Part shown: piece after piece, positions 21,408 to 31,310 of the stretch
Numbering within the stretch: the first letter of the stretch is position 1
How the letters are laid out: each line of letters opens with the position of its first letter
Source of the DNA: Planococcus rifietoensis
Lineage (GTDB): Bacteria > Bacillota > Bacilli > Bacillales_A > Planococcaceae
Direction: 5' to 3'
Assembly (NCBI RefSeq): GCF_001465795.2
Contig: NZ_CP013659.2
Coordinates: 1,692,501-1,756,500, forward strand
DNA length: 64,000 nt
Translations under genes and position numbers: made by a program
The notes under the pieces: model-generated
Told to the model about the DNA's origin: nothing
The model's database searches: none
Seen by the model: the letters and a program-made list of their open reading frames with translations, nothing else

Positions 21408-22301
21408 TTATGCCCTTGGATGGGCTTTTAAATACGTATTGCGCAAATGGTCTTTTGTCACATGCGTATAGACTTGCGTGGAACTGAGATGCGCATGGCC
21501 CAATAATTCCTGGACAGTGCGCATATCCGCTCCATTGTTCAATAGATGAGTAGCGAATGTGTGGCGGATCATATGGGGATAGATCGATGAATTGAGTGAC
21601 GCCTTTTTCATGCATTCGTTCAGGATATGGCGGATGCCACGGTCCGTCACCCCATCACCTCGGCTATTGACGAATAGCATCTCGTGCTCTTTCGACTTCA
21701 TTAACCTTGGACGGGCTGAGTCGATATAAAGTTCCAACGCGTCGTGTGCAAACTGGCCGTAAGGGATGTAGCGTTCTTTCCTGCCCTTGCCGAGCACTTT
21801 AACAATATGCATATGGCGGTCCAAATCTTTCATCTTGATCGATACGCATTCACTGACGCGCATGCCGGTCGCATACAGCAACTCCAATAATGCGCGGTTC
21901 CTGAGTGACAACGCATCTTCACCCGTGAGTGAAGCGAACAGCTGCTCAAGCTCTTCCTCGTAGAAAAACTGCGGCAGCCGCTCTTCTTTCTTCGGATGGA
22001 ACAGCGAACGGAACGCTGCTTCACTAAGCCCGAACTCGCGGTTGCCGTAGCGGAAAAACGAGCGGATGGCGGAGATTTTCCTTGAGATTGACGTTCTGGA
22101 TAATTCAGCTTCATATAGTTTCGTTACATAATTTCGCGCATGAAGGTATTCGACTTCGTGCAGATCGCTCACGCCTTCTTGTTCCAGGAACAGAAAAAAA
22201 CCCTCCAGATCCTGTAGGTACTGGTGGACAGTGTGGGCGGAATAATTCTTTTCCAATTGGATATAGCTCATGAACGATTCGAGCATCTGTTCTTTCGTCA
22301 T
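21408..22301 (-). CDS. xerC: Tyrosine recombinase XerC
   Basis: XerC resolves chromosome dimers at dif together with XerD. The 297-residue product has the N-terminal SAM-like core-binding domain ('[26 protein letters not shown]') and the catalytic domain with the active-site set Arg ('[12 protein letters not shown]'), Lys ('[12 protein letters not shown]'), His-x-x-Arg ('[12 protein letters not shown]'), His ('[15 protein letters not shown]') and Tyr. It is the host recombinase of the dprA-topA-trmFO-xerC-hslVU-codY cluster and not a phage integrase. Confidence 0.96.
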   Translation of the reverse strand: MTKEQMLESFMSYIQLEKNYSAHTVHQYLQDLEGFFLFLEQEGVSDLHEVEYLHARNYVTKLYEAELSRTSISRKISAIRSFFRYGNREFGLSEAAFRSLFHPKKEERLPQFFYEEELEQLFASLTGEDALSLRNRALLELLYATGMRVSECVSIKMKDLDRHMHIVKVLGKGRKERYIPYGQFAHDALELYIDSARPRLMKSKEHEMLFVNSRGDGVTDRGIRHILNECMKKASLNSSIYPHMIRHTFATHLLNNGADMRTVQELLGHAHLSSTQVYTHVTKDHLRNTYLKAHPRA

Positions 22302-22323
22302 CTGGCACGCCGCCTTTCAGGCA

Positions 22324-22367
22324 ATTAAAAAAGCCTCTAAAGTATACCAATACTTAGAGGCTTTTTT
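22324..22367 (-). terminator. Bidirectional-looking terminator after trmFO
   Basis: The long near-perfect stem AAAAAAGCCTCTAA / TTAGAGGCTTTTTT has a short loop around GTATACCAATAC and carries T-runs on both strands. It lies between the trmFO stop and the xerC start, so xerC probably depends on readthrough or on a promoter I do not recognise. Confidence 0.9.
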
Positions 22368-22370
22368 CAA

Positions 22371-23681
22371 TTAAACCGTCACTGAATTCATATAATTTTG
22401 AATTGACTCCAACGCACGGTTGGCGTGGCGTTCAGCGCGCTCCTGCTTTGACTTGATGCGTTCGCCGAGATCCGGGAACAAGCCGAAATTGATGTTCATC
22501 GGCTGGAAGTTCTTCGAATCCGCTTCAGTAATATAACGCGCCATGCTGCCAAGTGCCGTTTCTGCCGGCAATACGACCGGCTCCTCGCCAAGTGCCAACT
22601 TCGCCGCGTTGATGCCCGCGAGCAAACCGCTTCCCGCAGATTCTACATAGCCTTCGACTCCTGTCATTTGGCCGGCGAAGAAAATGTTCGGGTCGGCTTT
22701 TAATTGATAGGTCGGCTTCAACACGTTCGGTGAGTTGATGAATGTATTGCGGTGCATGACGCCATAGCGGACGATTTCGACATTCTCGAGCCCCGGAATC
22801 ATGCGCAAGATTTCTTTTTGCGCTCCCCATTTCAAATGCGTCTGGAATCCGACGATATTGTACAGCGTGCCGGCTGCATCGTCCTGGCGCAATTGCACAA
22901 CCGCGTAAGGGCGCTTGCCGGTTTTCGGGTCTTCGAGCCCGACAGGTTTCATCGGGCCGAACGTCAAGGTCTTATCGCCTCTGGCAGCCATCACTTCGAC
23001 CGGCATGCAGCCTTCGAAATAAATTTCTTTTTCGAATTCCTTAAGCGGCACGACTTCCGCTTCGACCAAAGCCGTATGGAAGCGGCGAAACTCTTCTTCT
23101 GTCATCGGGCAGTTCAGATAAGCGGCTTCGCCTTTATCGTAGCGTGATTTCAAATAGACTTTGTCCATGTCGATGCTGTCTTTTTCGACGATCGGCGCTG
23201 CCGCGTCGTAGAAATAGAGGTATTCTTCGCCAGTCAGCTTGCGGACTTTCTCGGCAAGCGCGGGTGAAGTCAATGGGCCGGTTGCGATGATTGTGATGCC
23301 TTCCGGGATTTCTGTCACTTCTTCATTGATCACTTCGACAAGCGGGTGATTGCGGACATTTTCCGTGACCATCCCTGCAAACTCGTGACGGTCGACTGCA
23401 AGCGCGCCGCCAGCGGGCACTGACGCTTTGTCGGCTGCATCGATGATGACTGAATCCAGTTTGCGCATTTCTTCTTTAATGACGCCGACCGCATTGGTCA
23501 ATGAATTGGCGCGCAGCGAGTTGCTGCAGACCAATTCCGCAAATTTATCCGTATGGTGTGCCGGCGTTTGCTTGACCGGGCGCATTTCATAAAGCCTGAC
23601 ATTGACGCCGCGTTTGGCGATTTGCCATGCCGCTTCGCTTCCTGCAAGGCCGGCACCGATTACATTTACAATTTTCGTCAT
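22371..23681 (-). CDS. trmFO: Methylenetetrahydrofolate-tRNA-(uracil-5-)-methyltransferase TrmFO
   Basis: TrmFO makes m5U54 in the T-loop of tRNAs using 5,10-methylene-THF and FAD. The 436-residue product has the FAD-binding '[20 protein letters not shown]', '[18 protein letters not shown]' (region with the catalytic Cys), '[19 protein letters not shown]' and '[20 protein letters not shown]'. It lies between topA and xerC, the conserved Firmicutes order (formerly gid). Confidence 0.97.
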   Translation of the reverse strand: MTKIVNVIGAGLAGSEAAWQIAKRGVNVRLYEMRPVKQTPAHHTDKFAELVCSNSLRANSLTNAVGVIKEEMRKLDSVIIDAADKASVPAGGALAVDRHEFAGMVTENVRNHPLVEVINEEVTEIPEGITIIATGPLTSPALAEKVRKLTGEEYLYFYDAAAPIVEKDSIDMDKVYLKSRYDKGEAAYLNCPMTEEEFRRFHTALVEAEVVPLKEFEKEIYFEGCMPVEVMAARGDKTLTFGPMKPVGLEDPKTGKRPYAVVQLRQDDAAGTLYNIVGFQTHLKWGAQKEILRMIPGLENVEIVRYGVMHRNTFINSPNVLKPTYQLKADPNIFFAGQMTGVEGYVESAGSGLLAGINAAKLALGEEPVVLPAETALGSMARYITEADSKNFQPMNINFGLFPDLGERIKSKQERAERHANRALESIQNYMNSVTV

Positions 23682-23701
23682 GATAAAACACCTCTATATT
23701 A

Positions 23702-25771
23702 TTATTGAACTTCTTCTTTGTAGTCGCAGGCTGTGCAATTGATCTGCACGCCTTTTTTCACTTTCTTTTCGACCATCAAGCTGCTGCATTTCGGGCAAGG
23801 GCGTTCGATCGGCTTGTCCCAAGACACGAATTCACATTCCGGATAGCGTTCGCAGCCATAGAACACGCGGCGCTTCTTGCTCTTCCGTTCGACGATCTCG
23901 CCTTCTTTACAAGTCGGGCATTTGACGCCGATATGCTTGACGATCGCTTTTGTGTTGCGGCATTCCGGGAAGTTGCTGCAGGCCATGAACTTGCCGTAGC
24001 GCCCAAGCTTGAACACCATTGGCGAACCGCATTCCTCGCAATCTTCTCCAGCGGGCTCGTCTTTGATCTGGACTTTCTCCATTTCATTCTCTGCCACTTC
24101 GAGATCTTTGGCGAATTCTTTGTAGAAGACATCGATGATCGCACGCCAGTCTACTTCACTTTCTTCGATGCTGTCCAGATCGTTTTCCATTTTCGCGGTA
24201 AACTCGATGTTCAAAATATCCGGGAAGAAATCACGCACCAATTGATGGACAATTTCCCCAAGTTCGGTCGGGATGAAACGCTTTGCGTCGAGTGCAACAT
24301 AGCCGCGCTTTTGGATCGTATCCAAAGTCGGCGCATAGGTTGACGGTCGGCCTATCCCGAGCTCTTCCAAAGTACGCACCAGGCGCGCTTCCGTATAACG
24401 CGGAGGCGGCTGGGTGAAATGCTGGTTCGGCGTAATTTCAGTCGCTTTGACTTTGTCGCCTTCCTTCATTTCAGGGAGAATATTGTCTTTTTCTTCTTTC
24501 TTATCGTCGGTCCCTTCAATATAAAGCTTCATGAAACCAGGAAACTTCACTTGAGAACCGTTGGCGCGGAAAATCGCTTCGCCATTTTGCAGCTCGGCCA
24601 TCACCGTATCCAGGACAGCGGGTGACATCTGGCTCGCTACAAAACGGTCCCAGATCAATTTGTACAAGCGGTAAAGATCGCGGGACAAAATGCTCTTCAG
24701 CGATTCCGGCGTGCGGTGGACGCTAGTCGGGCGGACAGCTTCGTGGGCATCCTGTGACTTCTGGGATTGTTTGGCTGCAGGCTTCTGCGTCACATATTCT
24801 TCGCCGTATTTATCAAGGATGAAACCGATCGTATCTTGCTTGGCCGATTCGGAAATCCGTGTGGAATCGGTACGCATGTAGGTGATCAACCCGGTTACGC
24901 CTTCTTTTCCAACCGAGATCCCTTCATAGAGCTGCTGTGCGAGCATCATCGTTTTCTTGGCACGGAAATTCAGCTTGCGCGCTGCTTCCTGCTGGAGAGA
25001 GGATGTGGTGAAAGATGGGGAAGGATTCCGTTTGCGCTCTTTTTTGACAACGCTCTTCACAAGGAAATCCTTGCCTTTCATCGTAGCCAACACGGCTTTG
25101 ACATCTTCTTCATTGGAGAGCTTCAGTTTCTTTTCGGGCGTTCCGTAAAACTGGGCCTCGAATATTTTTTTCGCTTTTTCGAACTCGCCTGTAATCGACC
25201 AATATTCTTCTGGTTCGAAATTCTTGATTTCGTTCTCGCGGTCGATAATCAGGCCAAGTGCAACCGATTGAACACGGCCGGCCGACAAGCCTTTTTTCAC
25301 TTTTTTCCATAGGATCGGGCTGATGCTATAACCGACAAGACGGTCTAGGATGCGCCGTGCCTGCTGGGCATCGACCAAATCCATATCCAATTTGCGCGGT
25401 TGCTTGAATGCATCTTTTACTGCGTCTTTTGTAATTTCGTTGAACACGACACGGCAATCCGAATCGACGTCCACCCCGAGCGCGTTCGCCAAATGCCAGG
25501 CGATCGCTTCGCCTTCTCTGTCGGGGTCAGCCGCGAGAAAGACTTTTTTCGCTTTTTTCGCTTCTTTTTTTAGATCCTGCAAAATCGGGCCTTTTCCGCG
25601 AATCGTGATATAGCGGGGCTCGTAATTGTTTTCAACATCTACCCCCATCTGGCTGCGCGGCAAATCGCGCAAATGGCCGAGAGAGGCTTTCACTTTATAC
25701 TTCTTTCCCAAATACCTTTCAATTGTCTTCGCCTTTGCGGGCGATTCGACAATCACCAAATAATCCGCCAT
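23702..25771 (-). CDS. topA: DNA topoisomerase I
   Basis: This type IA topoisomerase relaxes negative supercoils. The 689-residue product has the N-terminal Toprim domain ('[18 protein letters not shown]', '[14 protein letters not shown]'), the active-site Tyr region '[14 protein letters not shown]', and three C-terminal Cys4 zinc ribbons ('CEECGSPMV...CSNFPEC', 'CPTCKEGEI...CERYPEC', 'CPKCSSLMV...CTAC'). Its position between dprA and trmFO is the standard Bacillales order. Confidence 0.98.
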   Translation of the reverse strand: MADYLVIVESPAKAKTIERYLGKKYKVKASLGHLRDLPRSQMGVDVENNYEPRYITIRGKGPILQDLKKEAKKAKKVFLAADPDREGEAIAWHLANALGVDVDSDCRVVFNEITKDAVKDAFKQPRKLDMDLVDAQQARRILDRLVGYSISPILWKKVKKGLSAGRVQSVALGLIIDRENEIKNFEPEEYWSITGEFEKAKKIFEAQFYGTPEKKLKLSNEEDVKAVLATMKGKDFLVKSVVKKERKRNPSPSFTTSSLQQEAARKLNFRAKKTMMLAQQLYEGISVGKEGVTGLITYMRTDSTRISESAKQDTIGFILDKYGEEYVTQKPAAKQSQKSQDAHEAVRPTSVHRTPESLKSILSRDLYRLYKLIWDRFVASQMSPAVLDTVMAELQNGEAIFRANGSQVKFPGFMKLYIEGTDDKKEEKDNILPEMKEGDKVKATEITPNQHFTQPPPRYTEARLVRTLEELGIGRPSTYAPTLDTIQKRGYVALDAKRFIPTELGEIVHQLVRDFFPDILNIEFTAKMENDLDSIEESEVDWRAIIDVFYKEFAKDLEVAENEMEKVQIKDEPAGEDCEECGSPMVFKLGRYGKFMACSNFPECRNTKAIVKHIGVKCPTCKEGEIVERKSKKRRVFYGCERYPECEFVSWDKPIERPCPKCSSLMVEKKVKKGVQINCTACDYKEEVQ

Positions 25772-25880
25772 TCATACTCCTCCTCATAGAGGTCTCTTCA
25801 AATTGTGTAAAGAATCACCTGATGCAAAATGTATAACAGTTTTTGGCTGATTGCAAGGCTTTTCGTCGAACCGCGAGTTT

Positions 25881-26768
25881 TCAGCTTCTCAATTGGCGGT
25901 ATTCTTCCAGCACTTGAGCCCCGTTCCAGACAGGTTTTGCGCCTTCTGCAATTAATTTATGTGGTCCGGCGGAAAGCGGCGAAAAGATATCCCCAGGAAC
26001 GGCGAAGATATCTTTTCCGTGGTCCAACGCGTGCTCAATGGTGCTTAAAGTTCCGCTTTTCACTTCTGCCTGTGTGACGATGACTCCCTTCGACAATCCG
26101 CTGATGATGCGGTTGCGCATCGGGAAATTCCACTTTCTAGGAGGCATATACGGTGGATATTCACTCACCAACAATTGAGTTTCTTCTATTATAAAGGACA
26201 GCCCATCGTTGACTTTCGGGTAGCGATGCAAAAAGCCGCTCCCTATGACAGCAATGGTTTTGCCACCGGAGTCGATAGCACATCGATGCGCCATCGCATC
26301 AGCTCCTTTCGCCAAGCCGCTGACAATGACAAAGCCTTCCGCCAGCAAAGGCGGAAGCAATTGTTGGATAACCGATTGCGAATAGCTTTCGGCTTTTCGC
26401 GAACCGATAACCGCTATTTTTTCTGGTGCATCCAGCAAAGCGGCATCGCCTTTTAAGTAAAGTACAGCAGGCGGGTCGATCAAATCGTGCAATGAGGATG
26501 GATATAGGGGATCGCGGTAAATAAGGGGGCGTATTCGCTGTTGGCCGTAGATTTTCAGGAAAGGGGTGTTTGCATAATGGAGATATGAGCGCTTCAAGGC
26601 ATTCGCTTTCTCCAGGGGGATTTGCATCGTTTCTGCAAGGTCGACGGGGCTTCGAAAACGCAAGTATTCAAGGTCTGGATCATCTTTCATTAAGAGCGAC
26701 AATCGGTTCACAGGTTTTGGGTATACATAATGCAGGGCAAGCAAGCGTTGAATGAATTCATCGTTCAT
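25881..26768 (-). CDS. dprA: DNA-processing protein DprA (Smf)
   Basis: DprA loads RecA on incoming single-stranded DNA during natural transformation. The 295-residue protein has an N-terminal helical region and the Rossmann-like DNA_processg_A core: 'KIAVIGSRKAESYS', 'VIVSGLAKGADAMAH', 'TIAVIGSGFLHRYP', 'SEYPP' and 'KGVIVTQAEVKSGTLSTIEHALDHGKDIFAVPGDI'. It lacks the C-terminal DML1/winged-helix extension of some homologues, as in Bacillus. About 110 bases separate it from topA. Confidence 0.95.
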   Translation of the reverse strand: MNDEFIQRLLALHYVYPKPVNRLSLLMKDDPDLEYLRFRSPVDLAETMQIPLEKANALKRSYLHYANTPFLKIYGQQRIRPLIYRDPLYPSSLHDLIDPPAVLYLKGDAALLDAPEKIAVIGSRKAESYSQSVIQQLLPPLLAEGFVIVSGLAKGADAMAHRCAIDSGGKTIAVIGSGFLHRYPKVNDGLSFIIEETQLLVSEYPPYMPPRKWNFPMRNRIISGLSKGVIVTQAEVKSGTLSTIEHALDHGKDIFAVPGDIFSPLSAGPHKLIAEGAKPVWNGAQVLEEYRQLRS

Positions 26769-26850
26769 GACAGTCCTCCTCCGTTAAAAGTCGGCGCAAA
26801 AAGATGCGCTTCCATTCATCATAGAGCTTCATGCACAATCCGTAAATACG

Positions 26851-27594
26851 TTAAAAATGAATTTGTCCTTTATTGCGATGAGTATACCGTCTGTTGTAAT
26901 GCTCATGAAATTCATCGACTGCTTTTAGCTCCATGTCCCCTTGCGCTTCCTTTTCAAATGCCTGGAAAATGATGCGGACAAAATTTCCACGGCGCTCACT
27001 GCGCAATTTATCATCTGCCATCATTTCACGGAACACACCGGCTTCAATTTCTTTCAATGCCCCGGCAAAATATGAACTATGATGGATCAATTCAGGGACA
27101 CTGTCTGGCGCATCATCTTGTAATTCCTCATGGCAAATACACCACACCGCCAATTGTTTCTCTAACAGCCTAGCTTCGCGCAGCAAAGGGCTCGATTGAG
27201 CGAGCACGTCCTTTAATATGACGTTCGAAAAATCAAGATACCAAAATAGGAATTTAAGCAGTTCCAGCTGGCTATTTTTCGCAGCTGGCGCCAAATCCCG
27301 CAACTGATCTAGCGCTCCATGGCGGTCAAAACGGCGATATTCCTCGACGAGGCTCTGTTGAAAAATCCCGTCTACCAGCTTTTCGCTGTCCATAGCTGAA
27401 AACGGGTCTTTGCCTAAGGATTCAAGATGGTAAAACCCCATCACCTCGGGCAGGAACGGCACGACAAATTCATCCATGGCCGTCTGTTCTTCGAGGCCTT
27501 GCTTCTTGCTTTTCATTCTATTGTTCGCCATCTTCATTCCAGAGGCCGCAGCGATTGCCCCTGCTGCTATCCCTAAAACCCATTCTGCTTCCAT
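26851..27594 (-). CDS. Protein of unknown function with N-terminal membrane segment
   Basis: I do not recognise this 247-residue protein. It begins MEAEWVLGIAAGAIAAASGM, a short hydrophobic segment that could anchor it, followed by a Lys/Arg-rich stretch (MANNRMKSKKQG) and a long helical, acidic domain with many Leu and Glu residues. Codon use and GC resemble the host genes to the left rather than the AT-rich phage cargo to the right. RBS AGGAGGG precedes the ATG. It stands between dprA and the prophage, so it is most likely a host gene just outside the insertion. Confidence 0.7.
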   Translation of the reverse strand: MEAEWVLGIAAGAIAAASGMKMANNRMKSKKQGLEEQTAMDEFVVPFLPEVMGFYHLESLGKDPFSAMDSEKLVDGIFQQSLVEEYRRFDRHGALDQLRDLAPAAKNSQLELLKFLFWYLDFSNVILKDVLAQSSPLLREARLLEKQLAVWCICHEELQDDAPDSVPELIHHSSYFAGALKEIEAGVFREMMADDKLRSERRGNFVRIIFQAFEKEAQGDMELKAVDEFHEHYNRRYTHRNKGQIHF

Positions 27595-27692
27595 TCCGTG
27601 CCCTCCTACTTGCCCATCGCTTTTATTCCATTATAGAGGAGAATGGGCCTAAATCGCTGCAAATTCGCTCGAATTCTTTTCTGATGATTTCC

Positions 27693-27741
27693 CAAAAAAA
27701 GCAAAAAAATCCCGGAAGCATCTAAAAAGATGCTTCCGGGA
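27693..27741 (-). terminator. Strong terminator at the prophage edge
   Basis: A perfect 13-bp stem (TCCCGGAAGCATC / GATGCTTCCGGGA) with a 6-base loop is followed on the minus strand by TTTTTTTGCTTTTTTT. It faces transcription coming from the prophage side. The open frame that enters it from the right ends inside the hairpin (codons for RIPEASF, then TAG), as if this were the original 3' end and terminator of a truncated gene. Confidence 0.9.
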
Positions 27742-28340
27742 TTCGTGTATTAATGCGTTTTGCAAGCGTCGTAAGCAATGCAGATTCTTCCTTTGTTTTA
27801 TGATGTATTCTCTCGTTTTTACATACGCGCCTATTATATAGTAGAAACTCAAAAAAACGATAAGATTTATACACTCTTGTTTTATCTGCATGTGCGAAAA
27901 TGTGTGCGAGTTTGAGCAATTTATCAGTTAATATTAACATAGTTATTTGGTTCAAAAAAATCCGCTTAATTTTCGGATACAAATGTATAAAATCATCTAT
28001 TGTGCAGATTCATTTTTAAGATAGTATAATTTCAATAGAGTCTCTAAAAAATTTCAAATTTATAATCCTACTTTCATTTTTTAAGAACATGAAATGGTTA
28101 TTCTAATTCTCTTCAAAACATAAGTAAGTCAAGTCTATTCCGTTTCCTTCACGAAAATCAGTTCTTTTTCACTGTTCTCATCAACATTCAGTATTATCTT
28201 ACTCAGTCACTTCTGTACCTTTTATTCTTTATTAAGTATCAATATCCTTCTGTTTTTAATATAAAGATTTTTCTAAAAATAAAGGATTGTGTAGAAAAAA
28301 TGTAGAATAAAACATACTATAGAAGCTTTAAGGGTTTAAG
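27742..28340. other. AT-rich non-coding junction, likely contains the left attachment site
   Basis: About 600 bases without a convincing gene. The first 100 bases (to about 27,850) have moderate GC and can be read on the minus strand as ...KTKEESALLTTLAKRINTRI, possibly the 3' remnant of a host gene. Beyond that the sequence turns strongly AT-rich and has stops in all frames. The host/phage boundary probably lies here, but the right end of the prophage is outside the window, so no direct repeat can be tested. Confidence 0.5.
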
Positions 28341-28352
28341 GTGGTGAATTTA

Positions 28353-29114
28353 ATGGATCAAGTAGTTGTAGAATGGTTCAGAATTGTACCTGGATGGGTA
28401 ATTAATACAATTTCAATAATTTTAATAATTCTAGTAATAGGAATCACCGTTTTTGTGTGGCAAGGAGTCCAAAGATATTCTCAAGCTATGGGAAGAGAAA
28501 ACCGACTTATTTCTCTCCAAGAAAGAGTAGCCGAATTAGAAAATGATGCTAGAATCTATAAAAGTAAGTCTCTGCAATTACAAAATGTTACGATTAATAC
28601 AAGGTCTTTTATAAATTCTTTAAATAAACTTATCGGAAATGAACAAAGGGATTATTATAGCCTTATTCAAAGAATCGTTGAAGCTGTCGCTTCTGATATA
28701 AAGGGGTCTGGTTCTGAGAGACATAGGTGTGGTTATTGGAACTATAACACCAATATAAAAAAGTTGGTATTAAGTAATGGCAGTGCAGGGTTTCCAGAAA
28801 GTTATATCGGGGAAAGAGAATTAGGAATAGATGAATCGATTGCAGGACGTGCCTTTAGAAAACAGCAAACACTTAACTTATCAGATGTCACTATAGATGG
28901 CGATTGGTCAGCTTCAGATTCTGCAGGAACATATAAAGCCTTGATTTGTATTCCAATTGATTCTTTCGGGGTTTTAACTATCGATGCAAGGGAACCAATG
29001 GATGAAAGCGTTCAAAATATAGGAGAATTATACGCTTCTATTATTGAAGGGGCTTTTTACGAATTAATCAGAGATATTTCAAGACAGGATGACTTGGGAC
29101 AATCTGCAGAATAA
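28353..29114 (+). CDS. Membrane-anchored GAF-domain protein
   Basis: The 253-residue product has one N-terminal membrane helix (about residues 15-36, 'VINTISIILIILVIGITVFV'), a coiled-coil stretch ('RENRLISLQERVAELENDA', about 45-75), a helical linker and a C-terminal domain with GAF-like features ('ELGIDESIAGRAFRKQQTLNL' ... 'KALICIPI' ... 'GVLTIDA'). GAF domains bind small ligands such as cyclic nucleotides, so a cytoplasmic sensor tied to the membrane is a reasonable inference. ATG 28353 follows AAGGTGG; in-frame GTGs upstream overlap that site. It is AT-rich and opposite to the adjoining phage lysis genes, and is followed 32 bases on by a small gene and a terminator: a two-gene cargo operon. 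Confidence 0.75.
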   Translation: MDQVVVEWFRIVPGWVINTISIILIILVIGITVFVWQGVQRYSQAMGRENRLISLQERVAELENDARIYKSKSLQLQNVTINTRSFINSLNKLIGNEQRDYYSLIQRIVEAVASDIKGSGSERHRCGYWNYNTNIKKLVLSNGSAGFPESYIGERELGIDESIAGRAFRKQQTLNLSDVTIDGDWSASDSAGTYKALICIPIDSFGVLTIDAREPMDESVQNIGELYASIIEGAFYELIRDISRQDDLGQSAE

Positions 29115-29146
29115 AGCAGTATGTAATAATGAAAGGAAGTGGGCAT

Positions 29147-29356
29147 ATGAAAAACTCAATCAGCATTGAAAGAATTAACATGCAAAAAACTGCTGCCCAT
29201 GTCGCTTACAGTAAAGGTATTATCGACTCATACTCATACCATGAAAGAATAAAATCATTAAACTTTTTAGAAGAAGAAATAATAAAAGCGAATCAACAGA
29301 AGGCTCAGAGACTGAATGAAATGAAAAACAAGATTAATATGTATGCAACTAATTAG
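29147..29356 (+). CDS. Small helical protein paired with the GAF protein
   Basis: This 69-residue protein of unknown function is charged and predicted mostly helical ('SYHERIKSLNFLEEEIIKANQQ', 'KAQRLNEMKNKINMYATN' in two pieces). ATG 29147 (MKNSISIERINM) is preceded by GAAAGGAAGTGG; an ATG 18 bases upstream overlaps that ribosome binding site. It follows the GAF gene by 32 bases and ends just before a strong terminator, so the two very likely form one transcript and may act together. Confidence 0.65.
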   Translation: MKNSISIERINMQKTAAHVAYSKGIIDSYSYHERIKSLNFLEEEIIKANQQKAQRLNEMKNKINMYATN

Positions 29357-29379
29357 TTCTCTTTAATAATGAAATCAAT

Positions 29380-29436
29380 AAAAAAATGCCCTCTTGCTGA
29401 CCGATTCGAAGTCAGCAAGAGGGCATTTTCTCTCTT
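29380..29436. terminator. Bidirectional terminator between cargo operon and amidase
   Basis: A perfect stem of about 18 bp (AAAATGCCCTCTTGCTGAC / GTCAGCAAGAGGGCATTTT) with a 9-base loop has T-runs on both strands. It can end both the plus-strand GAF operon and the minus-strand lysis genes, which converge here. Confidence 0.92.
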
Positions 29437-29463
29437 TAATCTATTGCCATATGATTTTATAAC

Positions 29464-30600
29464 TTATTTCAAGTATGCAATCACTTTTTTAGCAGTATCG
29501 CTGCGCGTCTTTCCGGATAGGTCAATCAGCTTATCACCTTTGATTTTCCCTTTTCCGCCGCCTGCGATGTAAATTTCTTTGGCGACCTGACGCTTCTCAG
29601 CATCTTTTCGGAAATAAACGCCGCATCCAAGTTGGAATGACAAGAGAGTTGCCGTTCCTGCATCTTCGGTCCCGTTAATCACAACTGCTGTTTCTGGCAT
29701 ATCTTCTTCCTCCTTTGGTTTTTCTGCTGGTTTAGCCGGTGGTTGAGGTTTTGGTGGATTAGGATGGACCGTATAGTCAAGGTATTGACCAGCCACTCCC
29801 TCTGCTGCCCATTTTCCTCCACCAAGGTTATACCAAATGCCTTTTTTTTCGTATGCATAGTATACCTCACCTTTTGATAAGCGCCGTGCGATGCCGTTCT
29901 CAATTCCTGGACCATTACGCAAGGCCAAACTGTTCACTTTCACACGCACAATACCAATGCCTTTCGATTGGTCCACCTCAATTTCAGGTGGGAGCTCGGG
30001 TTTTGGATTGACGATTGTTCCTGGCTGTTTTCTGAGATTAAGATAGGCACCAGCTCCTTCAGCTGCAGCAATACCTTGCCCTTGAATCTTGACTGCCTTG
30101 TCCATTGCCGAACGATCGATACGGCTATCCATGAAACCGCCCTCCAAGAGAACCGCCGGCATTTTTGTATAACGCAATTCATAGAATGGGGCTGTCTTTT
30201 GGCCACGGTCTTTCAACCCCATCGCATCCACAATGCGTGGATGAATGACCGCCTGCAACTTGCCAGTGCTGCTGCTCGCACTCACCCGGTCACTTCGAAA
30301 TGTCTCAATCCCAAGGCCGTGATCGACCCAGACCGAGCCCATCGCATTATGATGGAAGCTAACGTAAATATCAGCGCCCCAAAGATTTGCCTTTCGGACC
30401 CGGTCAGCAAGTGGGATATCTGTCCTCCCTGTCGGATCATCGACGCGAATCGTTTGGACATTCTCGAAATTATTCAAATGCTGGATAAATGCAATGGCCG
30501 CGGCGTTGTTCCAAATCCATTCGAACTTTCCGTCTGGTCCGCGCTTCCCCGGTGTAACGCCATAACCGCCGTGTCCGGCACTAACTGCAATCTTAACCAT
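29464..30600 (-). CDS. Phage endolysin: N-acetylmuramoyl-L-alanine amidase with SH3 domain
   Basis: The endolysin cuts the amide bond between MurNAc and L-Ala to release phage. The 378-residue product has an N-terminal Amidase_3 domain (1-180) with zinc-ligand regions 'SAGHGGYGVTPG', the 'YVSFHHNA' motif and a Glu in 'AVLLEGGFMD'; a bacterial SH3-type domain (about 215-275; 'VNSLALRNGPGIENGIARRL', 'WYNLGGGKWAAEG'); a proline-rich linker; and a C-terminal domain ('VVINGTEDAGTATLLSFQLG') resembling cell-wall-binding repeats. It follows the holin by five bases, forming the lysis cassette. Confidence 0.93.
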   Translation of the reverse strand: MVKIAVSAGHGGYGVTPGKRGPDGKFEWIWNNAAAIAFIQHLNNFENVQTIRVDDPTGRTDIPLADRVRKANLWGADIYVSFHHNAMGSVWVDHGLGIETFRSDRVSASSSTGKLQAVIHPRIVDAMGLKDRGQKTAPFYELRYTKMPAVLLEGGFMDSRIDRSAMDKAVKIQGQGIAAAEGAGAYLNLRKQPGTIVNPKPELPPEIEVDQSKGIGIVRVKVNSLALRNGPGIENGIARRLSKGEVYYAYEKKGIWYNLGGGKWAAEGVAGQYLDYTVHPNPPKPQPPAKPAEKPKEEEDMPETAVVINGTEDAGTATLLSFQLGCGVYFRKDAEKRQVAKEIYIAGGGKGKIKGDKLIDLSGKTRSDTAKKVIAYLK

Positions 30601-30605
30601 TCAGT

Positions 30606-30872
30606 TCACTCTCCTTCCTTAGTAATGCCTTCACGTTGCTTTACAACTTCGAATAAACCAACGCTTGCTAGACCGGCATGGCCGCCAGCCCACAAACGCA
30701 TAACTGTATCTAGCTCTGAAATTGGTACTGCTAGAAATCCGATAAGTAAACCGATTAATAGCGCTACTACCGGAATAAAGTTAACTTTCATATTGACTGC
30801 TTTTTTCACGACTTCTACGAGTCCTGCGATAACTGGCACGAGCACACTTGTTAAAATTAAAATATCTGTCAT
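30606..30872 (-). CDS. Holin (A118-like small class)
   Basis: This 88-residue membrane protein opens the cytoplasmic membrane for the endolysin. It has hydrophobic segments at about residues 4-24, 32-53 and 60-80 ('LWAGGHAGLASVGLFEVV') and a charged C-terminus (KQREGITKEGE). Order and sequence character match A118/PSA-type holins of Gram-positive siphoviruses. RBS TAGGAGG precedes ATG. It lies directly ahead of the amidase and behind an XhlA-like gene. Confidence 0.85.
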   Translation of the reverse strand: MTDILILTSVLVPVIAGLVEVVKKAVNMKVNFIPVVALLIGLLIGFLAVPISELDTVMRLWAGGHAGLASVGLFEVVKQREGITKEGE

Positions 30873-30889
30873 GATTCAATTCCTCCTAA

Positions 30890-31243
30890 TTATTTGGTCA
30901 TTTCAACGATGACGTAATAAATCACACCACCTGAACTCGCTAAAGCGACTACCGATCCACTGATCTTCAAAAATACATTCGAAAGCGTGTTCCATCGAAG
31001 CATCTTTAATTCATGTTCTTGTGAAGAACTTTCAGTTCTAAAACCCATTGCTTTTTCTACAAGCCCATATAGCTTATCTACCTGCTGCGTAACAATCGCT
31101 CTCGTTTCTCTATTTTCAAAAGTGACCGTTGACTCAAGCTTTGTCGCATTTTCTTTTAGGGCTTCCATTTGTTCTGAGTGAGTCTTCAAGGTTAGCTTTA
31201 TGGCTTCGATGTCTTTAGTATTTTGTTCAACTGTTTTGAACAT
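30890..31243 (-). CDS. XhlA-like lysis-associated membrane protein
   Basis: The 117-residue product fits the haemolysin XhlA family: soluble N-terminal helical coiled-coil region ('MFKTVEQNTKDIEAIKLTL', 'MEALKENATKLES') and a single C-terminal membrane helix ('SGSVVALASSGGVIYYVIV'). In PBSX, XhlA cooperates with the holin and amidase in lysis. I chose ATG 31243, with AAAGGAGATGATC upstream; the longer in-frame reading has no family character. It opens the lysis cassette XhlA-holin-amidase. Confidence 0.85.
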   Translation of the reverse strand: MFKTVEQNTKDIEAIKLTLKTHSEQMEALKENATKLESTVTFENRETRAIVTQQVDKLYGLVEKAMGFRTESSSQEHELKMLRWNTLSNVFLKISGSVVALASSGGVIYYVIVEMTK

Positions 31244-31310
31244 CGAAAGATCATCTCCTTTATCTGGCAACCTAATCCCCCTTTCGATATTAACTTCTCT
31301 TTTTCTTTGC

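Noticed and set aside
21408..22301. xerC as the phage integrase
   Set aside because: It is in the conserved host cluster trmFO-xerC-hslV, 6 kb from the prophage edge, and has XerC-specific length and sequence; the phage integrase is presumably beyond the right edge.
27649..27982. Two minus-strand open frames of 80 and 86 codons at the prophage edge
   Set aside because: They run through the terminator hairpin or an AT-rich region, have no ribosome binding site and look like chance frames or a gene remnant; treated as a junction, not as CDS.
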